Of a stretch of DNA of 64,000 nt, positions 27,101 to 36,262 are shown in pieces. Position 1 is the stretch's first letter. Each line of letters begins with the position of its first letter. The notes under the pieces were generated by a model. The model worked only from the letters and a program-made list of their open reading frames with translations. It was not told the DNA's origin and made no database searches. Source of the DNA: Piscinibacter sp. HJYY11 (lineage in GTDB: Bacteria > Pseudomonadota > Gammaproteobacteria > Burkholderiales > Burkholderiaceae_C); the NCBI RefSeq assembly GCF_016735515.1, contig NZ_JAERQZ010000002.1:186001-250000 (forward strand), read 5' to 3'. A program made the translations under genes and the position numbers.

Positions 27101-28009
27101 TCAGCCGCGCGGGTGATGTGTCGCGTGCAAGGACTTCAGCCGCTCGCGCGCCACGTGCGTGTAGATGGTGGTCGTGGAGATGTCGGCGTGGCCGAGCAGC
27201 ATCTGCACCGCGCGCAGGTCGGCGCCGTGGTTAAGCAGATGCGTGGCGAACGCATGGCGCAGCGTGTGGGGCGAGAGCGGGACGCGAACGTCGCCCTGCA
27301 GCGCATATTTCTTGATGAGCTGCCAGAACATCTGGCGCGTCATCGGGCCGCCGCGGGCGGTGACGAAGAGCGCGTCGCTGGCCTGGCCCTGCAGGATGTC
27401 GCTGCGCGCTTCGGCCAAGTAGCGCGTGAGCCACGCGTGCGCCTCTTCACCGAAGGGCACGAGCCGCTCCTTCGCGCCCTTGCCGGTGACGCGCAGCACG
27501 CCTTCCGACAGGCTCAGGTGCACGCTCTTGAGCGACACGAGTTCGCTCACGCGCAGGCCGCTCGCGTACATCAGCTCGAGCATGGTGCGATCACGCAGCC
27601 CGAGCGGGGTGTCGACATCGGGCGCGTTCAGCAGCGCCTCGACCTGTGCCTCGCTCAGCGTCTTGGGCACACGCAGCGGCTGCTTGGCCGACAGCAGCTT
27701 GAGCGTCGGGTCGGCCTGCACGAGATGCTCGCGCAGCGCCCAGCGAAAGTAGCGTTTGAAGACGGTCAGCCGCCGGTTGGCGCTGGTGGCCTTGCTCGCG
27801 GCGTGCTGCGCGATGGCGTGCTCGCGCAGGTGGCTTTCACGGGTGTCGTCGAGCGAGGCGCCGTGGGCCTTGGCCAGCCACTGGGCGTAAAGCATCAGGT
27901 CGCGCCGATAGGCGGCAAGCGAGTTGGGCGACAGCCCATCCTCGATCCAGAGGGCATCAATGAAGCGGTCGATGGACTGTTGGCTCGCAGCCAGGGATGA
28001 GTCGGCCAT
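27101..28009 (-). CDS. xerD: Site-specific tyrosine recombinase XerD
   Basis: This 302-residue recombinase resolves chromosome dimers at dif with XerC and FtsK. Catalytic residues are all visible: Arg in ASGLRVSEL, Lys in VTGKGAKERLVP, His and Arg in LSPHTLRHAFATHLL, His in LLGHADISTTTIYTHV and the Tyr nucleophile in that last motif. The N-terminal core-binding SAM-like domain starts at SIDRFIDALWIEDGLS. ATG 28009 matches the family start; the longer in-frame reading to 29185 is antisense-frame noise across the Bug gene. Confidence 0.95.
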   Translation of the reverse strand: MADSSLAASQQSIDRFIDALWIEDGLSPNSLAAYRRDLMLYAQWLAKAHGASLDDTRESHLREHAIAQHAASKATSANRRLTVFKRYFRWALREHLVQADPTLKLLSAKQPLRVPKTLSEAQVEALLNAPDVDTPLGLRDRTMLELMYASGLRVSELVSLKSVHLSLSEGVLRVTGKGAKERLVPFGEEAHAWLTRYLAEARSDILQGQASDALFVTARGGPMTRQMFWQLIKKYALQGDVRVPLSPHTLRHAFATHLLNHGADLRAVQMLLGHADISTTTIYTHVARERLKSLHATHHPRG

Positions 28010-28052
28010 GCGTCGATGATCGCACCCAGCGAGCGCAGCGAAGCCACCCGAA

Positions 28053-28114
28053 GCCCGGGTCTCCCGGGCCGAAGGGGTGGCCCCTTGGGGGTCGGAGCGC
28101 AGCGACTGGGGGGC
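28053..28114. repeat. GC-rich palindromic dispersed repeat, copy 1
   Basis: Copy 1 sits between the Bug gene and xerD. It contains a perfect hairpin GCCCGGG-TCT-CCCGGGC (28053-28069), a second one AAGGGG-TGG-CCCCTT (28072-28086), and a tail rich in GAGCGCAGCGACTGGGGGGC. The 36-base stretch 28079-28114 matches 31665-31700 at 31 positions by my alignment. It may terminate the Bug transcript, though no T tract is present. Confidence 0.7.
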
Positions 28115-28116
28115 CG

Positions 28117-29085
28117 TCACTCCAGCGTCAGCTTCTGCTGCGCCACCACCTTCTTGTAGACCTCGAACTCCGCCTTGATCTGCTCGCCGAACTGCTCGGG
28201 CGTGTTGGCGACGATCAGCGAGCCGGTGTCTTCGATGCGCTTCTTCACGGTCGGGTCTTCCACCGTCTTCTTGACCGCGGAGTGGACCTTGTCGACCACT
28301 TCCTTCGGCAGGCCCTTGGGGCCATAGATGCCGTAGTAGGCCATGCGGTTGACGGGCTCCAGGCCCACGTCCTTGAAGGTGGGCACGTTGGGCAGCACCG
28401 ACAGGCGCGTGGGCGCGGCCACCACGATGGCGATCAGACGGCCTTCCTTGATGAAGGGCAGGGCCGAGGGCAGGTTGTCGAAGATGATCGGCACCTGGCC
28501 CGCCACGGTGTCGTTGAGGGCCGGGCCCGCGCCGCGGTACGGGATGTGGGTGATGAAGGTGCCCGACAGGTTCTTGTAGAGCTCCATCTGTAGGTGGCCG
28601 ATGCCGCCGGTGCCCGAGCTCGCGTAAGAGTACTTGCCGGGGTTCTTCTTGATTTCGGCGATGAAGCCCTTGTAGTCGCGTGCGGGGAAGCTCGGGTGCA
28701 CCGCGATCACGTTGGGCGTGGCGGCCACGTTGATGATGGGCGTGAAGTCGGTCAGCGGGTTGTAGGGGATCTTGGGGTTGATCGCAGGGTTGGCCGCCGT
28801 GGTGGAAACGGTGGCCATGCCGAGCGAATAGCCGTCGGGCGCGGACTTCGAGGTCTCGTTGGCGCCGATCGAGCCGCCGCCGCCAGCCTTGTTCTCGACC
28901 ACGAGGGTCTGGCCGAGCGGGCCGGTGATCTTCTCGGCCACCACGCGCGCGATGATGTCGGTGGTGCCCCCGGGTGCGAAGGGAACGACCAGCCGTACCG
29001 GCTTGGTGGGGTACGCCTGTGCAAGCGCGAAAGGGCTGGTGGCGGACAGGGCGAGCGCGGTGGCGATCAGGTGTCTGCGATGCAT
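28117..29085 (-). CDS. Bug-family tripartite tricarboxylate transporter substrate-binding protein
   Basis: This 322-residue periplasmic protein has a signal peptide ([22 protein letters not shown]) and classical Bug motifs: [62 protein letters not shown] and [11 protein letters not shown]. Bug proteins bind small carboxylates, either for a TctAB permease or for sensing; no TctAB genes are near. It is divergent from the AEC transporter gene with 109 bases between them. Confidence 0.92.
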   Translation of the reverse strand: MHRRHLIATALALSATSPFALAQAYPTKPVRLVVPFAPGGTTDIIARVVAEKITGPLGQTLVVENKAGGGGSIGANETSKSAPDGYSLGMATVSTTAANPAINPKIPYNPLTDFTPIINVAATPNVIAVHPSFPARDYKGFIAEIKKNPGKYSYASSGTGGIGHLQMELYKNLSGTFITHIPYRGAGPALNDTVAGQVPIIFDNLPSALPFIKEGRLIAIVVAAPTRLSVLPNVPTFKDVGLEPVNRMAYYGIYGPKGLPKEVVDKVHSAVKKTVEDPTVKKRIEDTGSLIVANTPEQFGEQIKAEFEVYKKVVAQQKLTLE

Positions 29086-29194
29086 GGGTACTCCTCTGGT
29101 GTGCGGACGTGCGGCGAAGAAACCATGCTGCCCTTGCGAACCTGCATTGGCGACTGTGGAAACTACGCAGGACGTTGTACTGCAAACTCGCACG

Positions 29195-30085
29195 ATGTCG
29201 AATGGCCTTCTGCTGCTACCGGACTTTCTGCTGATCGTCTGCGGCTTCCTGCTCTGCCGCTACACGGCGCTCGATCGCCCCATCTGGGAAAGTGCGGAAC
29301 GGCTGGTGTACTACCTGCTGTTCCCGGTGCTGCTGTTCAACTCCATCGTCAAGACACCCCTGCAGCCTGCACAGACGCTGGGGCTCGCGGGGGCCGGTAT
29401 CGGCGTGATCCTGTGCGGCGTGGTGCTGGCGTTTTCGCTGCGGCGCTGGCCGGGTGTCGATGCGCGACTGCATGCGTCGGGTGCGCAGATCGCGTTTCGC
29501 TTCAATTCCTACGTGGCGCTCGCGCTGGCCGAGCGCCTGGGTGGCTCGCAGGGCGTGGCATCGATGGCCCTCTTGATCGCCCTGGGCGTGCCGCTCGCCA
29601 ACGTGGCGGCGGTGTGGTCGCTCGCGCGCCATGGCGGGCACAACTACCTGAAGGAGATTGCGCGCAACCCGCTCATCATCAGCACGGTGGCCGGGCTCAT
29701 GGCCAATGCGGCCGGCGTGAGCTTCCCGGAAGCGGTGGCCACCACGCTGCAGCGCATCGGCGTGGCTGCCTTGCCCATTGGCCTGCTGGCGGTCGGCGCC
29801 GGTCTGCGCGTGGGGGGATTGATGAAGGGCCCATGGCTCGCCGCCACCTTGCTGGGCATCCGGCATGCCGTGCTGCCGGCGATCGGTCTCGGGCTCACGC
29901 TGCTGCTGGCGCTGCCACCGGAGCAGCGCTACATCGCGGTGCTCTTCGCCGCGATGCCGACCGCGTCGAGCGCCTTCGTGCTGGCCTCGCGCATGGGCGG
30001 TGACGGCCCCTACGTCGCGGCGCTGGTGACGGCCTCGACGCTGCTCGGGATGCTCAGCATCCCGATCTGGCTGGCGTTGATCTAG
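29195..30085 (+). CDS. AEC family transporter
   Basis: This 296-residue membrane protein has about ten hydrophobic segments. The start [23 protein letters not shown] and the internal [20 protein letters not shown], followed by [13 protein letters not shown], match the auxin-efflux-carrier family, which in bacteria includes malonate and other carboxylate carriers. With a Bug carboxylate-binding protein gene divergent to it, a carboxylate substrate is plausible. Its TAG stop shares bases with the TAG of the convergent queG gene (CTAG). Confidence 0.87.
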   Translation: MSNGLLLLPDFLLIVCGFLLCRYTALDRPIWESAERLVYYLLFPVLLFNSIVKTPLQPAQTLGLAGAGIGVILCGVVLAFSLRRWPGVDARLHASGAQIAFRFNSYVALALAERLGGSQGVASMALLIALGVPLANVAAVWSLARHGGHNYLKEIARNPLIISTVAGLMANAAGVSFPEAVATTLQRIGVAALPIGLLAVGAGLRVGGLMKGPWLAATLLGIRHAVLPAIGLGLTLLLALPPEQRYIAVLFAAMPTASSAFVLASRMGGDGPYVAALVTASTLLGMLSIPIWLALI

Positions 30086-31173
30086 CCCTGGGCGAGGGCC
30101 CAGTCGATGTGCTCGCGCAGCAGGGGGCTCGCGCTGTCTCTTGCCGATTGCAGGGCTGCGGTGATCGCAGGGTCAGGCTGAGCGCGCAGCGCATTGCCGA
30201 GCGCCACGGCGATGTTGCGCTGCCAACGTGCGTGGCCGATGCGGCGGATGGCGCTGCCTTCGGTGTGGCGCAGGAACTCGTCTTCCGACCAGGCCCAGAG
30301 CTGCAGCAGCGTGGCGCCGGTGAGCGACGCCCGGGGGTCGAAGTCGGGCAGCTCGTTGCGTTGCGCGTACTTGTTCCACGGGCAGATGAGCTGGCAGTCG
30401 TCGCAGCCGTAGATGCGGTTGCCGAGCAGCGGGCGCAGGTCTTCGGGGATGGGGCCGTCATGCTCGATCGTCAGGTACGAGATGCAGCGGCGGGCATCGA
30501 GCCGGTAGGGCGCGACGATTGCGCGCGTGGGGCAGACGTCGATGCAGGCGCTGCAACTTCCGCAGTGGGAGCTGACGGGCTCTGACAGGGGCAGTGGCAG
30601 GTCGACGTAGATCTCGCCGAGGAAGAAGGTCGAGCCGGCCTCGCGGTGCAGGGTCAAGGTGTGCTTTCCCCGCCAGCCGATGCCGCTGCGCGAGGCGAGC
30701 TCGACTTCGAGCACCGGTGCCGAGTCGGTGAACACACGGTGGCCGTAGGGGCCGACGGCGTCGGCCAGCCTGTCGGCGAGCTTCTGCAGGCGGTTGCGCA
30801 GGACCTTGTGGTAGTCGCGGCCCCGGGCGTAGAGCGAGATGGCGGCGTCGGCCGGGCGCTTGAGCCGGGCCCATTCGACGGCTTGCCATTCTTCAGGCGT
30901 GTCACGCGGCAAGTAGTCCATGCGAGCCGTGACGACACGCACCGTGCCTGGCACCAGCTCGGCCGGCCGGGCGCGTTTCAGGCCGTGTGCGGCCATGTAA
31001 TCCATCGAGCCATGAAAGCCGTTCTGGAGCCAGGCCATGAGCCCGGGTTCGGCGGAGGACAAGTCCACGTCGGCCACGCCGATCTGTGAAAATCCGAGCG
31101 CCCTGGCCCACTCGCGCAGTGGTGCCATCAGCGCGAGGAGTGCCTCGTCGTCCAACTTGCGAGCGTCATCCAT
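30082..31173 (-). CDS. queG: Epoxyqueuosine reductase QueG
   Basis: This 363-residue cobalamin-dependent iron-sulfur enzyme carries out the last step of queuosine synthesis on tRNA. Two 4Fe-4S clusters are supplied by CGSCSACIDVCPT and CDDCQLICPWN. The N-terminal region (GFSQIGVADVDLS, GRDYHKVLRNRLQKLA, FTDSAPVLEVELASRSGIGWRGKHT) is the cobalamin-binding core, and a HEAT-like tail closes the protein. Its ATG complements bases 31171-31173, directly back to back with the tsaE start. Confidence 0.95.
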   Translation of the reverse strand: MDDARKLDDEALLALMAPLREWARALGFSQIGVADVDLSSAEPGLMAWLQNGFHGSMDYMAAHGLKRARPAELVPGTVRVVTARMDYLPRDTPEEWQAVEWARLKRPADAAISLYARGRDYHKVLRNRLQKLADRLADAVGPYGHRVFTDSAPVLEVELASRSGIGWRGKHTLTLHREAGSTFFLGEIYVDLPLPLSEPVSSHCGSCSACIDVCPTRAIVAPYRLDARRCISYLTIEHDGPIPEDLRPLLGNRIYGCDDCQLICPWNKYAQRNELPDFDPRASLTGATLLQLWAWSEDEFLRHTEGSAIRRIGHARWQRNIAVALGNALRAQPDPAITAALQSARDSASPLLREHIDWALAQG

Positions 31174-31712
31174 TGCCGTCGATTCTAGGAACCCGCACCC
31201 TGCACTGGGCCGATGAGGCCGCTTGTCAGGCCACCGCGCAGGCACTGGCGCAGCGGCCTGCGTTGCGCGATGCGTTCGTCGAGCTGCATGGCACGCTCGG
31301 TGCCGGCAAGACGACCTTTGCCCGTCATCTGCTGCAAGCGCTGGGTGTGCAAGGGCGCATCAAGAGCCCGACCTATGCGGTGCTCGAGTCGTATGAGGTG
31401 GCAGGGCTTGCGATCTCGCATTTCGACTTCTACCGCTTCAAGGACCCGCAGGAATTCGAGGACGCCGGCTTTCGCGACGTGTTCGCCGCGGCCGGCATCA
31501 AGATTGCCGAGTGGCCCGAGCAGGCCGAGGGCCTCTTGCCCGTGGCCGATTTGCGCGTGGAACTCATTCCGCTGGATGGAGACGAACGCCGCGTGATCTT
31601 CACTGCCCAAACGCCGCGAGGCTCGGAGCTCCTGCCCGACGCCGGGCCGCCCCAAGGCGGGCAGAGCCCCTTGGGGGCAGGAGCGAAGCGACCGGGGGGC
31701 ATTTCATCTTGA
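31173..31712 (+). CDS. tsaE: tRNA threonylcarbamoyladenosine biosynthesis ATPase TsaE
   Basis: This protein of about 179 residues is the ATPase of the t6A complex (with TsaB and TsaD). Walker A is GTLGAGKTTFA; RIKSPTYAVLESY and HFDFYRFKDPQEFEDAGF are conserved. No ATG exists near the family start; TTG 31173 gives MPSILGTRTLHWADEA, and GTG 31140 is the alternative. From about residue 149 the C-terminus (RGSELLPDAGPPQGGQSPLG) is encoded by a dispersed palindromic repeat and is not family sequence. The stop overlaps the next start (TTGA). Confidence 0.9.
   Translation: MPSILGTRTLHWADEAACQATAQALAQRPALRDAFVELHGTLGAGKTTFARHLLQALGVQGRIKSPTYAVLESYEVAGLAISHFDFYRFKDPQEFEDAGFRDVFAAAGIKIAEWPEQAEGLLPVADLRVELIPLDGDERRVIFTAQTPRGSELLPDAGPPQGGQSPLGAGAKRPGGISS
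31650..31700. repeat. GC-rich palindromic dispersed repeat, copy 2, inside the tsaE 3' end
   Basis: CCCCAAGG (31650-31657) pairs with CCTTGGGG (31669-31676). The 36-base stretch 31665-31700 matches copy 1 at 31 positions. This copy lies in the coding sequence for the last residues of TsaE and ends nine bases before the amidase TTG start. Confidence 0.7.
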
Positions 31713-33028
31713 AGCGGCGCCAGCTCCTTCAAGGCTCCATCGCCCTGCTGCTCGGCACGCACGAGCTGGCCTTCGGCGCCAGCATCCTCGCGGTGCGGGT
31801 GTGGCCCGCGGCCGAGTACACCCGGGTCACGCTCGAGTCTGACGAGGCCTTGCCGGTCAAGCATTTCCTGGCCGAGAACCCGGCGCGGCTCGTCATCGAC
31901 ATCGAAGGCCTGGAACTCAGCCCGGCCCTGCGCGACATCGTGGGCAAGGTGCGCTCCGACGACCCGTTCATCGCCGGCGTGCGCGTAGGCCAGAACCAGC
32001 CGCGCGTGGTGCGCCTGGTGATCGACCTCAAGCAGAGCACGGCGCCCCAGCTTTTCACGCTCGCGCCGGTGGCGGCCTACCAGCACCGCATGGTGTTCGA
32101 CCTCTACCCCACGCAGGAGCGCGACCCGTTGCTCGCGCTGGTGCAGGACAAGTCGCAGGCCGAGCAGAAGGCCGCGCAGGCGGTGCAGGACGCGCTGGGT
32201 GAATTTATCGACCGCATCGGCAAGCCCGGCGCGGCGTCGGCCCCGACCGGCCCTTCCGTGCCCGTTTCGCCGCCGGTGGCGGCAGCCTCGGCGCCGACCA
32301 TGAGCCGCGCGCGCATCGACCGCCTCATCATCGTGGCCATCGACCCCGGCCACGGCGGAGAAGACCCCGGCGCCATCGGCCCGAGCGGCCTGCGCGAGAA
32401 AGACGTGGTGCTGGCCGTGGCGCTCAAGCTGCGCGACCGCATCAACGCGATCACCGGCATGCGGGCGATGCTCACGCGCGATGCCGACTTCTTCGTGCCG
32501 CTGCACGAGCGCGTGCGCAAGGCGCGGCGGGTGCAGGCGGATCTCTTCGTCTCGATCCACGCCGATGCCTTCATGAAGCCTTCTGCGCGAGGCGCCTCGG
32601 TTTTCGCGCTCTCGCAGAGCGGCGCCACCAGCAGCGCCGCGCGCTGGATGGCCGACAAGGAAAACGCGGCCGACCTCGTCGGTGGCGTCAACTTCAAGGC
32701 AAAGGACTCGGCCGTGCTACGCGCGATGCTCGACATGAGCACCACGCGACAGATCAAGGACAGCCTGAAGCTCGGCGGCGAGGTGCTCGGGCAGATCCGC
32801 AAGGTCGGCCACCTGCACAAGGGCAGCGTGGAACAGGCGGGCTTCGCGGTGCTGAAGGCGCCCGACGTGCCCTCGATCCTGGTGGAAACGGCCTTCATCT
32901 CCAACCCGGAGGAAGAGGCCAAGCTGCGCAGCAGCGAGTACCGCGATCAGCTGGTGGACGCACTCACGGCGGGCATCAAGCGCTACTTCGCGAAGAACCC
33001 GCCGCTGGCGCGCAGCCGCCAGCTCTGA
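31709..33028 (+). CDS. N-acetylmuramoyl-L-alanine amidase, AmiC-type, with AMIN domain
   Basis: This 439-residue enzyme splits peptidoglycan during cell separation. TTG 31709 overlaps the tsaE stop, and the product starts MKRRQLLQGSIALLLGTHELAFGA, a twin-arginine-type signal. An AMIN domain (about 25-140) targets the septum. The zinc amidase domain (about 210-430) has DPGHGGEDPG, Glu in GLREKDVV, SIHADAF and the catalytic Glu in VETAFISN. tsaE-amidase-mutL is a common proteobacterial order; here dedA is inserted in the opposite direction. Family name amiC is likely but AmiB types share this layout. Confidence 0.92.
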   Translation: MKRRQLLQGSIALLLGTHELAFGASILAVRVWPAAEYTRVTLESDEALPVKHFLAENPARLVIDIEGLELSPALRDIVGKVRSDDPFIAGVRVGQNQPRVVRLVIDLKQSTAPQLFTLAPVAAYQHRMVFDLYPTQERDPLLALVQDKSQAEQKAAQAVQDALGEFIDRIGKPGAASAPTGPSVPVSPPVAAASAPTMSRARIDRLIIVAIDPGHGGEDPGAIGPSGLREKDVVLAVALKLRDRINAITGMRAMLTRDADFFVPLHERVRKARRVQADLFVSIHADAFMKPSARGASVFALSQSGATSSAARWMADKENAADLVGGVNFKAKDSAVLRAMLDMSTTRQIKDSLKLGGEVLGQIRKVGHLHKGSVEQAGFAVLKAPDVPSILVETAFISNPEEEAKLRSSEYRDQLVDALTAGIKRYFAKNPPLARSRQL

Positions 33029-33679
33029 TCAGGCCGCGGCGGCGGCCTTTCGCTTGGCCTTCCACGCGCCGATGATCACGATCAGCCCCGGCACCAGGAT
33101 GGCCCCCCAGATGATCTTGTCGAGGTTTTCCTTGACCCAGGGGATGTTGCCGAACACGTAGCCCGCGAGCGTGACGCCGCCCACCCAGATGCTCGCGCCC
33201 ACCACGTTGTAGACCGTGAAGCGGCTGCGCGTCATCTCGGCCACGCCGGCGACGAAGGGCACGAAGGTACGCAGGAAGGGGAAGAAGCGCGCCAGGATGA
33301 TGGTGATGCCGCCATGCTTCTCGTAGAAGGCATGCGCCTGGTCGAAGGCCTGGCGGTTGAAGAAGCGGCTTTGCTCCCACTGGAAGACCTTGGGGCCGAT
33401 GTAGCGCCCGATGCTGTAGTTGCACTGGTCGCCCAGGATGGCGGCGATGGTCAGCAGTGCCAGCGCCAGCGGCAGGCTCATCAGCCCGGCGCCGCACAGC
33501 GCGCCCACCACGAAGAGCAGCGAATCGCCCGGCAGGAAGGGCATCACCACCACGCCGGTCTCGACGAAGATGATGAGGAAGAGCAGGGCGTAGACCCAGG
33601 CCCCGTAGGTCGCCACGAAGTTGGCGAGGTGCACGTCGACGTGCAGGATGAAGTCGATCAGGAAGGTGATGAATTCCAT
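33029..33679 (-). CDS. DedA family membrane protein
   Basis: This 216-residue inner-membrane protein has the DedA/VTT signature: ETGVVVMPFLPGDSLLFVVGAL, then the amphipathic region GRYIGPKVFQWEQSRFFNRQAFDQAHAFYEKHGG and ARFFPFLRTFVPFVAGVAEM. DedA proteins act as lipid carriers or scramblases for undecaprenyl phosphate or phospholipids. It converges on the amidase gene (the two stops form TGATCA) and is divergent from mutL with a 50-base gap. Confidence 0.93.
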   Translation of the reverse strand: MEFITFLIDFILHVDVHLANFVATYGAWVYALLFLIIFVETGVVVMPFLPGDSLLFVVGALCGAGLMSLPLALALLTIAAILGDQCNYSIGRYIGPKVFQWEQSRFFNRQAFDQAHAFYEKHGGITIILARFFPFLRTFVPFVAGVAEMTRSRFTVYNVVGASIWVGGVTLAGYVFGNIPWVKENLDKIIWGAILVPGLIVIIGAWKAKRKAAAAA

Positions 33680-33729
33680 GGCGGGCGATTATGGGCGACG
33701 TATCGGGGCGCGATTCTTACAATGCCCCG

Positions 33730-35580
33730 ATGAACGCCGTGCCCGAGCTTGCCGCCACTGATCCTGCTGTCTCTGAGCCTGCAATGCGTCGACCCATTCG
33801 CGAGCTGCCCGACGAGCTCATCAGCCAGATCGCCGCCGGCGAGGTGGTGGAGCGGCCGGCCTCGGTGGTGCGCGAGCTGGTCGACAACGCGCTCGACGCC
33901 GGTGCGACCGAGGTGGTGGTCAAGCTGATGGCAGGTGGGGTGCGCAGCATCCTGGTGGAAGACGACGGGGTGGGCATTCCGGCCGACGAGTTGCCGCTTG
34001 CACTGCGCCGCCATGCGACGAGCAAGATCGCCTCGCTGGGCGAATTGGAAAGCGTGGCGACGATGGGGTTCCGCGGCGAGGCGCTGGCGGCGATCTCGTC
34101 GGTTGCCGAGCTCAGCATCGCCAGCCGGACCGAAGGCGCGCCGCACGCCCAGCGCATCGACGCGCGCAGCGGCGAGCTGGTCCCGGCCGCGCGCGGGCGA
34201 GGCACGAGCGTGGAGGTGCGCGAGCTCTTCTTCAGCACCCCGGCCCGTCGCAAGTTCCTGAAGACCGACGCGACCGAGCTGGCGCACTGCCTCGAAGCGG
34301 TGCGTCGCCATGCGCTGGCGCGCCCGGACGTGGGCTTTGCGGTGTGGCACGAGGGCAAGCTCGTCGAACAGTGGCGCCGCAGCAGCCTCGCCCAGCGCGT
34401 GCGCGAGGTGCTGGGCGACGACTTCGTGGCCGAGAGCCGCGAGGTGCAGCTCGAGATCGGGCCGCTGCGGGTGATGGGCCGGGCCGGCACGCCGGCGGCG
34501 GCACGCGCGCGCGCCGACCAGCAATACGTCTACGTCAACGGCCGCTACGTGCGCGACAAGCTGATCGCCCACGGCGTGCGCTCGGCCTATGAAGACGTGC
34601 TCCATGGCGGCCGGCAGCCGGCCTATGTGCTGTTTCTGGAGATCGCGCCGGACCGGGTTGACGTGAACGTGCACCCGACCAAGATCGAGGTGCGCTTCCG
34701 CGATTCGCGCGAAGTGCACCAGGCCATGCGGCGTGCCGTCGAGGCAGGTCTCGCGCCGCCCCAATCGGCCACTGTGTCGGCGACTGCGGCCCCGTCTCAG
34801 GCCGGGGCAACCGAGGCCCTTCGCCCGGCGTTCGCGCCGGCGTACATGCCGACGGTGCAGAACCCTCTGGCCTTGGAGCAGGTGGCCGTGTTGCATGCCC
34901 AGGAGGCTCCGGCCGCCTGGCGGGTGACCCCAGCCAGCGTGGCGAAGCCGCTGGCCTCGGCGCCTGTGGCGCCTACGCAAGCACTGCCCGCAGGTGATTG
35001 GCCGCTGGGCCGGGCGATCGGGCAGGTGGGCGGTGTTTTCGTGCTCGCGGAAAACGCGCAGGGCCTGGTGGTGGTCGACATGCACGCGGCGCACGAGCGC
35101 ATCGTCTACGAGCGGCTCAAGGCGAGCCTGGGTGCCGCCGCGATCGAATCTCAGCCGCTCCTGATCCCGGCGACCTTTGCCGCCACGCCGCAGGAAATCG
35201 CGACCGCCCAGGCGCAGGCCGACAACCTGCTGGCCCTTGGCCTCGACGTCTCGGTGCTGTCGGCCAGCACGTTGGCCGTGCGCTCGCGGCCCGCGGCCTT
35301 GGCGGGGGGCGACGTGGTGGAGCTGGCGCGCAGCGTGCTCGCCGAGCTGGCGCAATACGACGGCAGCACGGTGATCCAGCGCGCGCAACATGAGCTGCTG
35401 TCGACGATGGCTTGCCACGGAGCCGTGCGTGCCAACCGCCAGCTCACGCTCGACGAGATGAACGCACTGCTGCGCGACATGGAGCGCACTGAGCGCAGTG
35501 ACCAGTGCAACCATGGCCGGCCCACCTGGCGGCAGATCACGATGAAAGAACTCGACGGGCTGTTCTGGCGCGGCCGCTGA
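33730..35580 (+). CDS. mutL: DNA mismatch repair protein MutL
   Basis: This 616-residue protein links MutS mismatch recognition to strand excision. GHKL ATPase motifs are IRELPDELISQIAAGEVVERP, ELVDNALDAGA, DDGVGI and GFRGEALAAISSV. VYVNGRYVRDK and DRVDVNVHPTKIEVRF close the N-terminal part. A Pro/Ala-rich linker (about 330-420) precedes the dimerisation domain ending MNALLRDMERTERSDQCNHG. ATG 33730 was chosen; ATG 33784, nearer the conserved start, is possible. mutS is 14 kb downstream, not adjacent. Confidence 0.95.
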   Translation: MNAVPELAATDPAVSEPAMRRPIRELPDELISQIAAGEVVERPASVVRELVDNALDAGATEVVVKLMAGGVRSILVEDDGVGIPADELPLALRRHATSKIASLGELESVATMGFRGEALAAISSVAELSIASRTEGAPHAQRIDARSGELVPAARGRGTSVEVRELFFSTPARRKFLKTDATELAHCLEAVRRHALARPDVGFAVWHEGKLVEQWRRSSLAQRVREVLGDDFVAESREVQLEIGPLRVMGRAGTPAAARARADQQYVYVNGRYVRDKLIAHGVRSAYEDVLHGGRQPAYVLFLEIAPDRVDVNVHPTKIEVRFRDSREVHQAMRRAVEAGLAPPQSATVSATAAPSQAGATEALRPAFAPAYMPTVQNPLALEQVAVLHAQEAPAAWRVTPASVAKPLASAPVAPTQALPAGDWPLGRAIGQVGGVFVLAENAQGLVVVDMHAAHERIVYERLKASLGAAAIESQPLLIPATFAATPQEIATAQAQADNLLALGLDVSVLSASTLAVRSRPAALAGGDVVELARSVLAELAQYDGSTVIQRAQHELLSTMACHGAVRANRQLTLDEMNALLRDMERTERSDQCNHGRPTWRQITMKELDGLFWRGR

Positions 35581-35594
35581 GTAAGGCGCCTGCC

Positions 35595-36191
35595 ATGCAA
35601 CACGATTTCCTCTCGGCGCTGATCCTGCTGCTGCTGGTGCTCGACCCCGTGGGCAGCCTGCCGATCTTCATTCCGGTGATGGGCCAGGTCGCCCCCGAGC
35701 GGCGGCGCTGGGTGGCGCTGCGCGAGGTGGGCATCGCGTTCGCGGTGCTCTTCGTCTTCATGTTCGTCGGCGAAGGCTTCCTGCGCGTGATGCGCCTGTC
35801 GGAGCGATCGCTCGAAGTGGCCGGGGGCGTGATCCTCCTGATGGTGGCCATCCGCATGATTTTCGGCAGTGGCAGCGGTGGCGTGTACGGTGTGCCCGAG
35901 GGCAGGGAGCCGCTCATCTTCCCGCTGGCCGTGCCGCTGCTCGCCGGGCCGTCGGCGATGGCGACGGTGTTGCTGCTGGCCTCTCGGCAGCCCGACCGCA
36001 TGCTGTCCTGGATCGGGGCGCTGGCCTGCGCAATGGCGGTGTCGCTCGTGGTGCTGCTGCTGTGCAACCAGATCCGCCGCGTGGTCGGCGACTCGGTGGT
36101 GTCGGCGGTCGAGAAGCTGATGGGGCTGGTGCTCACCGCGATCGCGGTGGAGATGATCCTGGCGGGGCTGAAGCGCTACTTCCTTGGCTGA
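35595..36191 (+). CDS. MarC family integral membrane protein
   Basis: This 198-residue protein has six hydrophobic segments. The MarC signature is clear: LVLDPVGSLPIFIPVM at the start, then VAGGVILLMVAIRMIFG and PLAVPLLAGPSAMATVLLL. Despite the name, the family is not shown to give antibiotic resistance; a transport role is assumed. It follows mutL by 14 bases, so it is probably read from the same transcript. Confidence 0.92.
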   Translation: MQHDFLSALILLLLVLDPVGSLPIFIPVMGQVAPERRRWVALREVGIAFAVLFVFMFVGEGFLRVMRLSERSLEVAGGVILLMVAIRMIFGSGSGGVYGVPEGREPLIFPLAVPLLAGPSAMATVLLLASRQPDRMLSWIGALACAMAVSLVVLLLCNQIRRVVGDSVVSAVEKLMGLVLTAIAVEMILAGLKRYFLG

Positions 36192-36202
36192 GCGAGGCAC
36201 AT

Positions 36203-36232
36203 AAAAAAACGGCCAGTCTTTCGACTGGCCGT
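36203..36232 (-). terminator. Rho-independent terminator of the porin gene
   Basis: ACGGCCAGTC (36209-36218) and GACTGGCCGT (36223-36232) form a perfect 10-base stem with a TTTC/GAAA loop. On the minus strand the stem is followed by seven T residues (A run 36203-36209 on the plus strand). It lies 30 bases past the porin stop. On the plus strand it could also weakly end the mutL-marC transcript, though no T run follows there. Confidence 0.92.
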
Positions 36233-36262
36233 CTTGTCTGCAACAGCTCGCTGATCGGTGGA

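Noticed and set aside
27101..29185. Apparent 694-residue fusion of an unknown N-terminal region to XerD
   Set aside because: The extra N-terminal part is a wrong-frame reading of the Bug gene on the same strand; XerD has a normal start at 28009.
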